Below, in pieces: positions 63,848 through 64,000 of a DNA stretch of 64,000 nucleotides. A model generated the notes under the pieces. It saw only the letters and a program-made list of their open reading frames with translations. It made no database searches and was not told the origin of the DNA. A program made the translations under genes and the position numbers. The stretch comes from Methanosarcina sp. DH2 (GTDB taxonomy: Archaea > Halobacteriota > Methanosarcinia > Methanosarcinales > Methanosarcinaceae): NCBI RefSeq assembly GCF_020804225.1, contig NZ_WJBI01000007.1, positions 49,542 through 113,541 on the forward strand. Reading direction: 5' to 3'. Positions within the stretch are counted from its first letter, which is position 1, and the number at the start of each line of letters is the position of its first letter.

Positions 63848-64000
63848 ATGTTAAAAGCCTACAAGTACCGAATCTACCCAGATAAAGACCAAGAAGTATT
63901 CATAAAAGTAAATTTTGGTGCATGTAGATTTGTCTATAATTGGGCTTTAGAACAGAAAATAAAAACTTATCAGCAAAATAACAAACCGATATCAAGGTTT
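63848..64000 (+). CDS. tnpB: TnpB family RNA-guided nuclease (N-terminal part)
   Basis: The frame begins at ATG 63848 and runs off the window, so only 51 residues are visible. MLKAYKYRIYPDKDQE and VNFGACRFVYNWALEQKI are the standard N-terminus of TnpB/OrfB proteins of IS200/IS605 and IS1341 elements. Members are RNA-guided DNA nucleases related to Cas12. The RuvC residues, zinc finger and guide RNA lie beyond the window, so activity cannot be judged. Confidence 0.88.
   Translation, partial: MLKAYKYRIYPDKDQEVFIKVNFGACRFVYNWALEQKIKTYQQNNKPISRF

Overview
The window is a chromosomal segment of a methanogenic archaeon, almost certainly a Methanosarcina. It opens in the methyl-coenzyme M reductase operon (mcrD-C-G-A) and carries other archaeal markers: chromosomal protein MC1, RaSEA, MptA, a split GMP synthase, S17e, DUF1673 proteins and PGF-pre-PGF surface proteins. 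Coding density is low. Spacers are long and AT-rich, and many contain short tandem repeats.

Layout. 1-4618: end of the mcr operon, its terminator, a small repeat element, and a convergent methyltransferase that looks like McmA, which S-methylates a cysteine of McrA. 4913-10391: aroA, archaeal thymidylate synthase, htpX, an Mrr-like nuclease and a DHFR-like reductase, all on the minus strand. 10612-13145: four 18-bp palindromes at an exact 34-bp period running up to the start codon of a DUF4143-type ATPase, then an internally duplicated Cys-rich membrane protein. 13815-19899: a methyltransferase without a normal start, a nitrilase-family hydrolase, gatCAB and an OsmC-like protein. 19989-21793: a repeat-rich scar (40-bp tandem repeat, 128-bp duplication, 240-bp element with 13-bp terminal inverted repeats) beside a YHS/ferredoxin/FrhB fusion. 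22639-30837: a probable methanogenesis marker protein, DUF2098, mptA, MC1, argB, a dead acetyltransferase gene, RaSEA and guaAb. 31395-32296: two very small genes. 33413-41611: a RecQ helicase with an unusual acidic linker, a pilin-like protein and a prepilin peptidase, a fused hexulose-phosphate synthase/RraA gene that appears to start at ATT, a DUF5788 protein and pyrBI.

41835-50278: a secreted GYWKNHP protein, a second DUF5788 protein, then an eight-gene minus-strand operon: an HTH regulator followed by seven tandem DUF1673 membrane proteins, with stop codons touching or overlapping the next start at most junctions. A palindrome lies between the TATA box and the regulator start. Divergent from it are an ArsR-like regulator, a frameshifted membrane protein gene and a membrane-anchored protein. 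50739-52680: dapB, dapA, rps17e. 53036-62368: membrane and cell-surface proteins (DUF1624-like, two paralogous surface proteins, CPBP protease, DUF1616, PGF-pre-PGF) around a sugar-nucleotide epimerase. The window ends in the 5' part of a TnpB gene of an IS200/IS605-type element, preceded by stable hairpins.

The best candidates for undescribed biology are the DUF1673 operon with its predicted autoregulatory site, the 34-bp-phased palindromes of the ATPase gene, the duplicated Cys-rich membrane protein, and the many independent tandem-repeat expansions between genes. All functional calls come from reading the translations; no database search was run.
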